Below are positions 15,757-23,218 of a stretch of 23,218 nt of DNA, piece after piece. Source of the DNA: Spirochaetia bacterium UBA6919. GTDB lineage: Bacteria; Spirochaetota; UBA6919. Every line of letters begins with the position of its first letter. Position 1 is the stretch's first letter. A model generated the notes under the pieces. The model was not told where the DNA came from. It did not search any database and saw only the letters and a program-made list of their open reading frames with translations. The position numbers and the translations under genes are program-made. Location: NCBI GenBank assembly GCA_002450905.1, contig DKAT01000088.1:63964-87181 (forward strand), given 5' to 3'.

Positions 15757-17373
15757 CTAAAAATAATACTGTATTCCCAGATAAAACGTCAATCCATAAA
15801 ACTTTTCATCAGCATATAGTATTGATAAGAATCGAACAGGTACAACAATATAGAATTGGTCAAACAACTCGAAATTAAAATTCAAATGACCCCCATAATA
15901 AAAATTATATAACGTATTCGTCGTCTCCTTCAGCGGGCCAAATGATCCAGCCTTCTTAAATGTGAAAGCATATCCCACATCAGCCCCCACAGACATCGAA
16001 AAAAACTTCATCTTAAATAAATTATACTTAAATCCTAACGACGGAATAACTATATTCAATGAGATATCGCGTCTGGTATCATCATGGATCGAGGACATAT
16101 TATAATACTGAACATTCAGTTTCACAAAGAGATTTTTCGGAAAAAATTGAAATTGATAAGCCAGACCAAGCTCAGCACCGGCATTAATATTTTTTATTAC
16201 GCCTGAAAAAGCTCCAATAGGCATCATAATCCCCCCAAATGCGCTCAACTCAATATTATTCGCCCGGATATATTTTTGAATCAGAATAAAATTATTATTC
16301 CGGTCATTAAAACCAACTCTCTCTTGAACTGGAAGGATCTTCGGCTGTTGATTAAGCCTCTCATGAGCATGCTTCTTCTGATTTGGATACAACTCCGCCA
16401 GAAAGGCAAGATATTCCACATACTGCTTCCCCCGATTCGTCACATAATTCACCAGATCATTAAATGAGATGTTCTCATTCTTCTTAAACTTATATTCCGC
16501 AAAGAACATCCCCACAAGTCCTGTAAAAAATCCATTCCCCGTTAATCGATCAATCCCCAATACTCCTTTAAAAAAAGATCTCATATGCTTAAAAAAACTA
16601 TTATTATACAAGATTTCCTTTGCTGTTAAGTGGGCTAAACTGGCATAGATACGAATACTATTATCCTTAAATTTTATCCCCTGTTTCTCCCCTAAAAACA
16701 TTTCCTTGGGACCCTCATTGGCACCGGAATAACACGCATCCAGAATTAATATCGTATCATTATCAAAGGAATTAACAAGTTTCTTCAGTACATCCGCCTT
16801 CAACTGTTTCCCATCCACAAACACCAGAGACCCCCCCACATCACCATGTCCGCTGTAAGTAATAATCACCGAATAATTCTTTTTTTTCTTAACAATCTCA
16901 ATAAACTTCTTGAACCGTACTATAAATTCATCATAGGTAAGATCATAATTCTCATAAATATTCCTCTTATCTACTTTGGAACAGTGTTCAAAAATCCTGC
17001 TCAACAATAAAACATCATTAGCACATTGATTTAAGGGAGCAAACCCCGAACGTCGTTTATAATCATTGTTTCCAATTAAAAATACAAAGGCATCGAGTTT
17101 TTTAACCTTCTCAAAAGTCTTTTGGGTATTCAACCGGTGGAAAATGTTTTCAATTTGTCTACCCTTCCTCCCAACTCCTTCAGCATTAGAAGTCTGAGAC
17201 TTGTTATCCTCCTCAGAATCATCACTCTCAATAGGTAATTTCTTATTAATCTTTTTCTTAGCCTTACCAATCTTCGATCCCCTCGTTTTAATGGGTTTGG
17301 CGAACAAATAGTCATCTACCAAAACAAACATCAAACCACAAACGATACTAACAATAAGGATCTTTAGTAACAT
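15757..17373 (-). CDS. Secreted caspase-like protease (C14) fused to a C-terminal beta-barrel
   Basis: From the ATG at 17373 the protein has 538 residues; AGGAGG lies 7 bases upstream, whereas the longer frame from 17472 has no such site. Residues 1-26 form a signal peptide (core LLKILIVSIVCGLMFVLV, ending FA). A charged linker rich in Lys then Asp/Glu follows to about residue 75. The caspase-like domain (about 92-320) has VFLIGNNDY, catalytic His176 in YSGHG and Cys214 in LDACYSG. Residues about 374-538 alternate hydrophobic/polar with many aromatics and end in YYF, the pattern of an 8-stranded outer-membrane barrel. The catalytic dyad is intact. It is convergent with the hydrolase gene and stands alone. 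A caspase tethered to, or secreted through, the outer membrane is inferred. Confidence 0.88.
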   Translation of the reverse strand: MLLKILIVSIVCGLMFVLVDDYLFAKPIKTRGSKIGKAKKKINKKLPIESDDSEEDNKSQTSNAEGVGRKGRQIENIFHRLNTQKTFEKVKKLDAFVFLIGNNDYKRRSGFAPLNQCANDVLLLSRIFEHCSKVDKRNIYENYDLTYDEFIVRFKKFIEIVKKKKNYSVIITYSGHGDVGGSLVFVDGKQLKADVLKKLVNSFDNDTILILDACYSGANEGPKEMFLGEKQGIKFKDNSIRIYASLAHLTAKEILYNNSFFKHMRSFFKGVLGIDRLTGNGFFTGLVGMFFAEYKFKKNENISFNDLVNYVTNRGKQYVEYLAFLAELYPNQKKHAHERLNQQPKILPVQERVGFNDRNNNFILIQKYIRANNIELSAFGGIMMPIGAFSGVIKNINAGAELGLAYQFQFFPKNLFVKLNVQYYNMSSIHDDTRRDISLNIVIPSLGFKYNLFKMKFFSMSVGADVGYAFTFKKAGSFGPLKETTNTLYNFYYGGHLNFNFELFDQFYIVVPVRFLSILYADEKFYGLTFYLGIQYYF

Positions 17374-17806
17374 CAAACTTCCTCCTAACAAATTATTCCA
17401 TAAAACATTTTTTGACAACAACCCCAAACATCCATCAAAATCCCCCAAGACAGGAGAAAGTCTGGAAAACAACAGGAGAAACTTTATAACAAATCCAAAT
17501 ATAAATCACCCATATCATATCCCCGTAGGGCGAACCTTCAGCCTATCATTATTGCCAATATTACACTACCTCTCCCCCACATTTGTCATCCTGAGCCCCC
17601 CCCCTCTGTCACCCTGAGCTTGTCGAAGGGCACACACACAAACAGAGTACATCCATACTTCGACGGGGCTCAGTATGACAAATACTCTACTCAGTATGGC
17701 AATCATTTTCATCACACTGACAAATCACCCCACTCAATTGGTGAGCCGTGCTGAAGCATCGAAGATCAGTATCATCAATGGAAACCCTTTGCTTATTTTC
17801 AACTAC
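17374..17806. other. Non-coding gap with nomadic repeats
   Basis: This 433-base region between the caspase gene and the small beta-rich gene has no supported ORF. It contains CG-containing, GC-richer patches unlike its surroundings, a run of nine Cs (17596-17604), and the inverted repeat described at 17581-17683. No promoter stands out. Confidence 0.5.
17581..17683. repeat. Short interspersed inverted repeat (REP-like)
   Basis: ATTTGTCATCCTGAGCCCC (17581-17599) is the inverse complement of 17665-17683 with one mismatch. Between them lies TGTCACCCTGAGCTTGTCGAAGGGC, in part the same core (TGTCA-CCTGAGC). The CCTGAGC...GTCGAAGG core resembles widely scattered short bacterial intergenic repeats. 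The arms could form a long hairpin. Confidence 0.6.
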
Positions 17807-18178
17807 TTATGGTGTGATGATAGTGGTGACACATGTTACTTGATAAAAAAATGCTTCATCACGTTGAGGATCACCTATTAAAACATTAAATACTAATTTC
17901 TTGTTGGTACTATCATATTTAGCATTATAAACAGCTATTTCATATTTGGCTTTGTTATCATCCCCATTAAGTGCTACAGAAGCATTAATAGCGAAAGTAT
18001 GGTCTACTATTTGTTTGTTTATAGCAATTTCGTAATTACCATCACCTTTCTTCGTGACAGAATGAGTTACATCTGGTTTTAAAGTATTGTTTTCGGAATA
18101 TTTAAAATAATCTTCCGGGGTTGCTAATTTAGGATTATAATACCCCCATGCAATAGCTACAACTTGTTGTGTTGGCAT
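17807..18178 (-). CDS. Small beta-rich protein downstream of FN3 giant
   Basis: This 123-residue protein has no signal peptide or membrane segment. It alternates polar and hydrophobic residues, suggesting a beta-sandwich (YEIAINKQIVDHTFAINASVAL, KYEIAVYNAKYD). I recognise no family. The MPTQQVVAIAWGYYNP start follows an AGAGGT ribosome binding site. It lies 125 bases after the stop of the giant FN3/NHL gene on the same strand, and may be co-transcribed with it. It could be an accessory or effector-like small protein; this is a guess from position only. Confidence 0.65.
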   Translation of the reverse strand: MPTQQVVAIAWGYYNPKLATPEDYFKYSENNTLKPDVTHSVTKKGDGNYEIAINKQIVDHTFAINASVALNGDDNKAKYEIAVYNAKYDSTNKKLVFNVLIGDPQRDEAFFYQVTCVTTIITP

Positions 18179-18303
18179 AATTAACCTCTTTTTGTTTTAA
18201 AATATTATTTGCTATTAAATAGCCGTTTACAAATTATCATGAACCTTTTCTGAACATGGTTTTTACCCTTACTTAATTAATTTTTCCATCATAACACATT
18301 TTG

Positions 18304-21300
18304 TCATGGATTATAGACTAAAACTCGGTTAGTAATATTGTTGTTATCAACTATATAAATTTTTCCGCTGCTATCAACCCAAGGATGTCCAAAATTGAAA
18401 ATCTGTGCATCAGTACCACCAAACGAAACCAAAGTCCATTGCCAATTCAGATTGTTATCAAACTTTAGAAAACGACCACCAGTTGAGGCATTATTATCAG
18501 CTACATATACATTACCGCTTGAGTCAACACATACGCCGGTAATGCCTTGAAATTGATCATTTAAAGACCCATTACTACCCACAGACCCTGTGATATTTCC
18601 GGCATTATCTAATTTATATAGCGTCGAAGCGGATGTATCAGCTACAAAAACATTACCACTGCTATCAACTGCAAGTGATGCTGGATATGTGAAACCGGTG
18701 TTTTGCCATTGTTGTGTACCTGCAGAGTTGTATTTAGCAACAAAACCAGTCCCACCATTCGTGGCATAAATATTACCACTACTATCAATAGCTAAACCTG
18801 TTGAATTACTTAAACCCGTAGTAATCATTTTAGTTTGTGATGTGCCAGTCAAAGTAGATCTAGTAACGTAACTGGTAGAGACATAATCAATAGCATATAT
18901 TAAACTCAAAGTATTATTTATTCCAAGTTGCCTTGGTGATGAATAATTGGTAGCAGATGACCAACTAGTTACAAATCCCAATGATGAATTATACTTGTAT
19001 ATTCCGGTAGCTCCTTGATTTGAAACATAGACATTTCCACTACTATCCACGGCTACTCCGCCTGGGGTATAGCCTAGAATTAATTCTGTGTTATAGGTTG
19101 GGATAGCTGTCACTGATCTGAAACCGGAATCCTGAGTACTGTAATTAGAAGTACCGGCGGCATTCTTAGCTCTCACAACATAGTAATAAAATATCTTTGT
19201 TAAAACTGTTGTATCAACAAATGATGTGGCTGTGGTGGTTGCTATAACAGCATAACTTGTACCCGAAGTGGTTGATCTTAAAACCTCATAACTTGTTACA
19301 TTATCACCAACTGGATTCGCTGTCCAGCTAAGTGTGATACGATCAGTGTAGAGACCGTCACTGGCAGTAAGTCCAGTTGGGTTTGTTGGTACTGAGCCGG
19401 TACCTGTAGCCACTGTTGATGCAAACATCATGGTATAGGCAGACTTATTGTTAGCTAGATCTGTTACAACCACGTTGAAATAGTAGGAGGTGTTTGCTGT
19501 TAGTCCTGTTGCTGTATAGGTCGTGATATTCGCCGTAGGACCGGTTACAACGGTACCATTGGATTGGGCATTTGCCGCTGTATCGATGTTATTTGTGGTT
19601 GATCTGTACAATGTGTATAATAAACTGGATGATGGTGTTCCGGAATCTGTTGCCGCAGTCCATGTTAGGGTGAGACTGGTTGTATTATAATTGGATGCGG
19701 TAATCGTTCCTGAGTTACCGGCTGTAGGGGCTGTACTATCCGTTGGAGTTGCCTGAGTTATATAAGTATAAACATCTTCATTTCCTGCTGCATCTGCCAC
19801 CTTCACGTTGAAATAATATGTGGTACCCTGGGTTAATCCTGTGATGGTTAACGTATTGATATTGGTACCTGTTCCAGCAACGGGTCCATAGGCATTGAAG
19901 TTTGCAAGAGTATTAACATTTGTAGCCACTGAAGAATATTTCACGGTATAGGTTAAGTTGGATTGGGCTGTAACATTGTCTGTTGCCGCTGTCCAATTGA
20001 GTGTGGCACTATTAGCGTATACGTTAGTCGTAGTGATCAAACCTGATGGAGTTCCACCCGGTACTGGTTTGGTGGTATCCGCTTGAGTTGCCTGATTTAA
20101 TACGCTATACACTGCCTGATTCCCTGCGGCGTCCTGTACCAGTACATTGAAATTATAAGTTGTACCAGGTGTTAATCCTGTGACACCTATTGTGCTGATA
20201 TTGGTACCACTGCCAACAAGAGTTCCATTAGTGTTGAAGTTAGATACGGTGCTAATATCCGTTCCGGTAGGGGCATAGCGTACAGTATAACTTAAACCAG
20301 ACTGAGCTGTAATATTATCCGTAGCCAGATTCCAGGTTAATGTCAAACTAGTAGGTGCTATACTACTGGGTGTGATTGTAGTCCCTGATCCTCCACCGGC
20401 TGTAGGTGGCGTGAGATCTCCTGTAGTAGTCTGAGTGATCATGGTATAGACAGTCTTGTTACTTATGGCATCTTGGACCAGCACATTGAAATTATAAGTG
20501 GTATTGGGACTTAATCCTGTGACGCTGAATGTGTTGATATCCGTCCCACTGCCTGCAACAGTTCCATTGGTGTTAAAAGTTGTTACAGTACTAATATCTG
20601 TTCCACTAGGAGCATATTTTACTATATAACTTAAGCTGGATTGAGCGGTGACATTATCCGTTGCCTTAGTCCACGACAGGGAAACGTTACTTGATCCCAC
20701 TCCTGTCATGGCAATAGTCGTAGGACTTACTGCAGGCGCTGTGGTATCCGTTGTAGTTGCCTGAGACATCATGGTGTACACCTGCTGATTATTTGCACCA
20801 TCGCTCACCAGAACATTAAAATAATATGTGGTACCAGGACTTAATCCTGTCACTGCCTTCGTATTGATGTTGGCTGTGGGTGTACCAATCTCTGTACCAC
20901 TTGTTATAGTTCCCACTGTGCCAATAGTATTTGTAGTTGAATAGAATACTCTGTAGGTTAATCCGGATTGGGCGGTGACATCATCGGTAGCTAGTGTCCA
21001 ATTGAGAGTAAGACCAATGGCACTGACTCCACTGGTTGTAATAGTCCCTGAATTCCCCGCTACTGGTAGTACGCTATCAGCTGGAGTAGCCTGAGACAAC
21101 ACAGTATATACAGCCTGATTCCCTGCACCATCGGTTACCTTCACATTGAAATTATAAGTAGTATTAATACTCAGCCCTGTGACACCCATTGTCGTGATAT
21201 TGGTACCACTGCCAACGAGAGTTCCATTATTATTATAGTTATCTACAGTACTAATATCCGTTCCGGTAGGGGCATATTTGACGACATAATTTAAGCTGGT

Positions 21301-23218
21301 TTGGGCGGTGACATTATCGGTAGCCTGATTCCAGGTGAGTGTAAGGCTATTATAAGCGACACTGCTGGCAGTAATAGTCCCTGAATTCCCTGGTACTGGT
21401 GCGATTGTATCTCCTCCACCTCCTGTGGTAGCCTGGGTCAGTACACCATAGACCGCCTTATTTCCTGCTGCATCCTGAACCAGCACATTAAAATAATAGG
21501 TGGTGCCGGTGCTCAGTCCTGTGACATTTATCGATGTGGGAGATCCTGTTATAGGGCTTCCAAAGGCTGTTCCGTTACCATCTGTTGTTAAATTGGTTAC
21601 TGTAGTAATATTATTGGATGTGGAATAATAGACCTGATATTGTAAAGAGGCTTGTGGGGTAACATTATCCGTTGCCGCTGTCCAGCTAAGTGATACATTA
21701 TTATTACCAACCCCTGTCATATTAATTGTCGTTGGATTGACTGTTGGAGGTGTACTATCCGCTGTAGTTGCCTGAGACATCATGGTGTACACCGCCTGGT
21801 TAGTTGCACCATCGGTCACCAACACGTTGAAATAATAGGTGGTGCCGGAATTAAGACCTGTCACCGCCTTCGTGTTGATGTTGGCTGTAGATGAACCAAT
21901 CTCTGTACCACTAGTAATAGTTCCTACAGTACCAATCGTATTTGTAGTTGAATAGAACACTCTGTAGGTTAGACTGGATTGTGCAGTGACATCATCGGTA
22001 GCCAGAGTCCAATTCAAAGTAAGACCACTGGCACTGACTCCGCTGGTTGTAATCGTTCCGGAATTACCGGGTGTGGGGTTGCCATCGGCTGAATTTGTCT
22101 GATTTAATACGCTATATACAGCCTGATTTCCTGCCGTATCCTGTACCAGTACGTTAAAATTATACGTTGTACCGGGGGTTAATCCTGTGACACCTATTGT
22201 GCTGATATTGGTACCACTGCCAACAAGAGTTCCATTAGTGTTGAAGTTAGATACGGTGCTAATATCCGTTCCGTTAGGGGCATATCGTACGGTATAACTT
22301 AAGTTGGACTGGGCTGTGATATTATCTGTACCCGTAGTCCAGTTTAATGTCAGGCTTGTTGGTGTGACACTACCGGCTGTAATAGTCCCAGAATTCCCCG
22401 GTACTGGTACAATGAGATCTCCTGTGGTAATCTGAGTAAGCATATTATAGACGATCTTATTCGTTGCGGTATCCTGTACCATAACATTGAAATTATATGT
22501 TGTACTGGGACTTAATCCTGTGACAGTCATGGTATTGATATCTGTACCGCTTCCCGCTACGGTTCCATTGGTGTTGAAGTTTGTTACAGAACTAATATCT
22601 GTTCCGGATGGGGCATATTTGACAGTATAACTTAAGCTGGATTGAGCAGTGACATTATCTGTTGCCTTAGTCCATGAGAGGGAAACACTGGTTGAACTAA
22701 CTCCAGCCAGAGAAATAGTTGCTGGGCTCAATGTTGGAACCTGTGTATCCGTTGTAGTAGACTGGACCAGCATAGTATACATCTCTTCATTACTTGCAGC
22801 ATCGGTCACTTTAACATTGAAATTATAAGAGGTGCTGGGACTTAATCCTGATACATTCATTGTATTGATATTGCTACCCGTTCCTACAAGGGTTCCATTG
22901 GTGTTAAAGTTTGCCAGGGTACTGATATCCGTTCCGTTTGGAGCATATTTCACAGTATAATTTAAACTGGATTGAGCGGTAACATCATCCGTTGCCAAAT
23001 TCCAGGTGAGTGTAACACCGTTGGAGCTTAAACCACTTGGAGTAATCGTAGTTCCTGATCCACCTCCGGGTGTAGGTTTAGTTGTATCCGCAGGAGTTGC
23101 CTGAGATTTCACAGTATACACAGCCTGATTCCCTGCACCATCAGTGACTTTCACATTGAAATTATATGTGGTATTGATACTCAGTCCAGTTACGCCCATT
23201 GAACTAATATTGGTACCA
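18304..23218 (-). CDS. Giant FN3-repeat surface protein with NHL beta-propeller (5' end beyond window)
   Basis: The frame is open to the right edge; the Met at 23199 lies inside a repeat (preceded by codons for GTNISS), so the true start is beyond 23218. At least 1637 residues are present. From N to C there are one partial and eleven complete modules of about 110 residues. Each has a fibronectin-type-III-like pattern (LTLTW..ATDNVTAQS.L.Y.V.YA, VTGL.P.TTYNFNV.V.D). A divergent, classical FN3 domain follows (about 19120-19396; LTASDGLYTDRITLSW). Last comes an NHL-type beta-propeller (18304-19110) with at least four blades marked by VDSSGNVYV-type strands. There is no C-terminal anchor or sorting motif. 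It is Thr/Ser/Asn-rich, as for secreted adhesins; an adhesin or polymer-binding role is inferred. Confidence 0.9.
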   Translation of the reverse strand, partial: GTNISSMGVTGLSINTTYNFNVKVTDGAGNQAVYTVKSQATPADTTKPTPGGGSGTTITPSGLSSNGVTLTWNLATDDVTAQSSLNYTVKYAPNGTDISTLANFNTNGTLVGTGSNINTMNVSGLSPSTSYNFNVKVTDAASNEEMYTMLVQSTTTDTQVPTLSPATISLAGVSSTSVSLSWTKATDNVTAQSSLSYTVKYAPSGTDISSVTNFNTNGTVAGSGTDINTMTVTGLSPSTTYNFNVMVQDTATNKIVYNMLTQITTGDLIVPVPGNSGTITAGSVTPTSLTLNWTTGTDNITAQSNLSYTVRYAPNGTDISTVSNFNTNGTLVGSGTNISTIGVTGLTPGTTYNFNVLVQDTAGNQAVYSVLNQTNSADGNPTPGNSGTITTSGVSASGLTLNWTLATDDVTAQSSLTYRVFYSTTNTIGTVGTITSGTEIGSSTANINTKAVTGLNSGTTYYFNVLVTDGATNQAVYTMMSQATTADSTPPTVNPTTINMTGVGNNNVSLSWTAATDNVTPQASLQYQVYYSTSNNITTVTNLTTDGNGTAFGSPITGSPTSINVTGLSTGTTYYFNVLVQDAAGNKAVYGVLTQATTGGGGDTIAPVPGNSGTITASSVAYNSLTLTWNQATDNVTAQTSLNYVVKYAPTGTDISTVDNYNNNGTLVGSGTNITTMGVTGLSINTTYNFNVKVTDGAGNQAVYTVLSQATPADSVLPVAGNSGTITTSGVSAIGLTLNWTLATDDVTAQSGLTYRVFYSTTNTIGTVGTITSGTEIGTPTANINTKAVTGLSPGTTYYFNVLVSDGANNQQVYTMMSQATTTDTTAPAVSPTTIAMTGVGSSNVSLSWTKATDNVTAQSSLSYIVKYAPSGTDISTVTTFNTNGTVAGSGTDINTFSVTGLSPNTTYNFNVLVQDAISNKTVYTMITQTTTGDLTPPTAGGGSGTTITPSSIAPTSLTLTWNLATDNITAQSGLSYTVRYAPTGTDISTVSNFNTNGTLVGSGTNISTIGVTGLTPGTTYNFNVLVQDAAGNQAVYSVLNQATQADTTKPVPGGTPSGLITTTNVYANSATLNWTAATDNVTAQSNLTYTVKYSSVATNVNTLANFNAYGPVAGTGTNINTLTITGLTQGTTYYFNVKVADAAGNEDVYTYITQATPTDSTAPTAGNSGTITASNYNTTSLTLTWTAATDSGTPSSSLLYTLYRSTTNNIDTAANAQSNGTVVTGPTANITTYTATGLTANTSYYFNVVVTDLANNKSAYTMMFASTVATGTGSVPTNPTGLTASDGLYTDRITLSWTANPVGDNVTSYEVLRSTTSGTSYAVIATTTATSFVDTTVLTKIFYYYVVRAKNAAGTSNYSTQDSGFRSVTAIPTYNTELILGYTPGGVAVDSSGNVYVSNQGATGIYKYNSSLGFVTSWSSATNYSSPRQLGINNTLSLIYAIDYVSTSYVTRSTLTGTSQTKMITTGLSNSTGLAIDSSGNIYATNGGTGFVAKYNSAGTQQWQNTGFTYPASLAVDSSGNVFVADTSASTLYKLDNAGNITGSVGSNGSLNDQFQGITGVCVDSSGNVYVADNNASTGGRFLKFDNNLNWQWTLVSFGGTDAQIFNFGHPWVDSSGKIYIVDNNNITNRVLVYNP
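19396..23218 (-). repeat. Tandem FN3-like modules with three-module superperiod
   Basis: Eleven full modules of about 330 bases lie head to tail, with a partial twelfth at the edge. They fall into three alternating classes. One class carries ATDDV: its coding signature ACATCATC, read on the plus strand, starts at 20978, 21989 and 22982, that is 1011 and 993 bases apart. The next class opens with P-x-T-I-x-x-x-G-V. The third has the YAPxGTDISTV type with GTLVGSGTNI. The array therefore evolved partly by duplication of three-module blocks. The two modules nearest the propeller do not follow the pattern. Confidence 0.8.

Noticed and set aside
17374..17472. 33-codon N-terminal extension of the caspase protein
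   Set aside because: No ribosome binding site at 17472, and it would bury the signal peptide; AGGAGG precedes the ATG at 17373.
17675..17881. 68-residue plus-strand ORF starting with a signal-like hydrophobic stretch
   Set aside because: It begins inside the inverted repeat, lacks a Shine-Dalgarno and overlaps the better supported minus-strand gene at 17807-18178.
19396..23218. Tandem repeats as a CRISPR array
   Set aside because: Units are about 330 bases, in frame and encode FN3-like modules; there are no short repeats with unique spacers.

Overview
The window is AT-rich DNA from a diderm bacterium. The diderm call rests on a lipobox lipoprotein, a C-terminal outer-membrane-type beta-barrel ending in Phe, and several Sec signal peptides. 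Gene style suggests an uncultured spirochaete-like (Spirochaetota) lineage: low GC, a small RRM protein, a secreted KY-type transglutaminase, a hybrid PAS kinase, and a giant FN3/NHL surface protein. That placement is inference from style; no 16S or ribosomal marker is present.

Layout. 1-1360 (minus): an M48 metalloprotease running off the left edge, and an upstream secreted SH3-like protein with 13-residue tandem repeats, served by a near-consensus sigma70 promoter. 1408-2057 (minus): a small RRM RNA-binding protein followed by a coiled-coil protein built of 21-residue repeats. 2335-3660 (plus): a secreted KY/hillarin-type transglutaminase-like protein, overlapping tail-to-tail by 4 bases with an AEC-family permease (3657-4616, minus). 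4826-5842 (plus): an unrecognised helical protein. 5963-7882 (minus): a classic amt-glnK ammonium operon with promoter and terminator. 8088-8321: a small ORF and a 27-bp palindrome in a large gap. 8386-10732 (minus): a PAS-PAS-PAS-HisKA-HATPase-REC hybrid histidine kinase split by one extra base. 10862-11487 (plus): a small four-helix membrane protein behind a promoter whose -35 lies in a palindrome. 11490-12524 (minus): a lipoprotein of unknown function. 12610-15715 (plus): nicotinate phosphoribosyltransferase, a DUF1223 thiol-redox-like protein and a nicotinamidase-like cysteine hydrolase, which together look like an NAD-salvage cluster. 15757-17373 (minus): a secreted caspase-like protease fused to a C-terminal beta-barrel. 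17374-17806: a non-coding gap with a nomadic inverted repeat. 17807-23218 (minus): a small beta-rich protein downstream of a giant FN3-repeat/NHL-propeller protein that runs off the right edge.

How genes work together. Amt and GlnK form the ammonium uptake and nitrogen-sensing pair. The PncA-like and PncB enzymes would turn nicotinamide into nicotinate mononucleotide. Several other genes are envelope or extracellular proteins: M48, SH3, transglutaminase, lipoprotein, caspase-barrel and FN3/NHL. The most unusual item is the caspase-barrel fusion. Next come the three-module higher-order repeat of the FN3 protein and the protease-linked SH3 repeat protein. By eye, the sign of GC skew changes at about 7.8-8.4 kb and about 14.65 kb independently of gene strand, which hints at local rearrangement.
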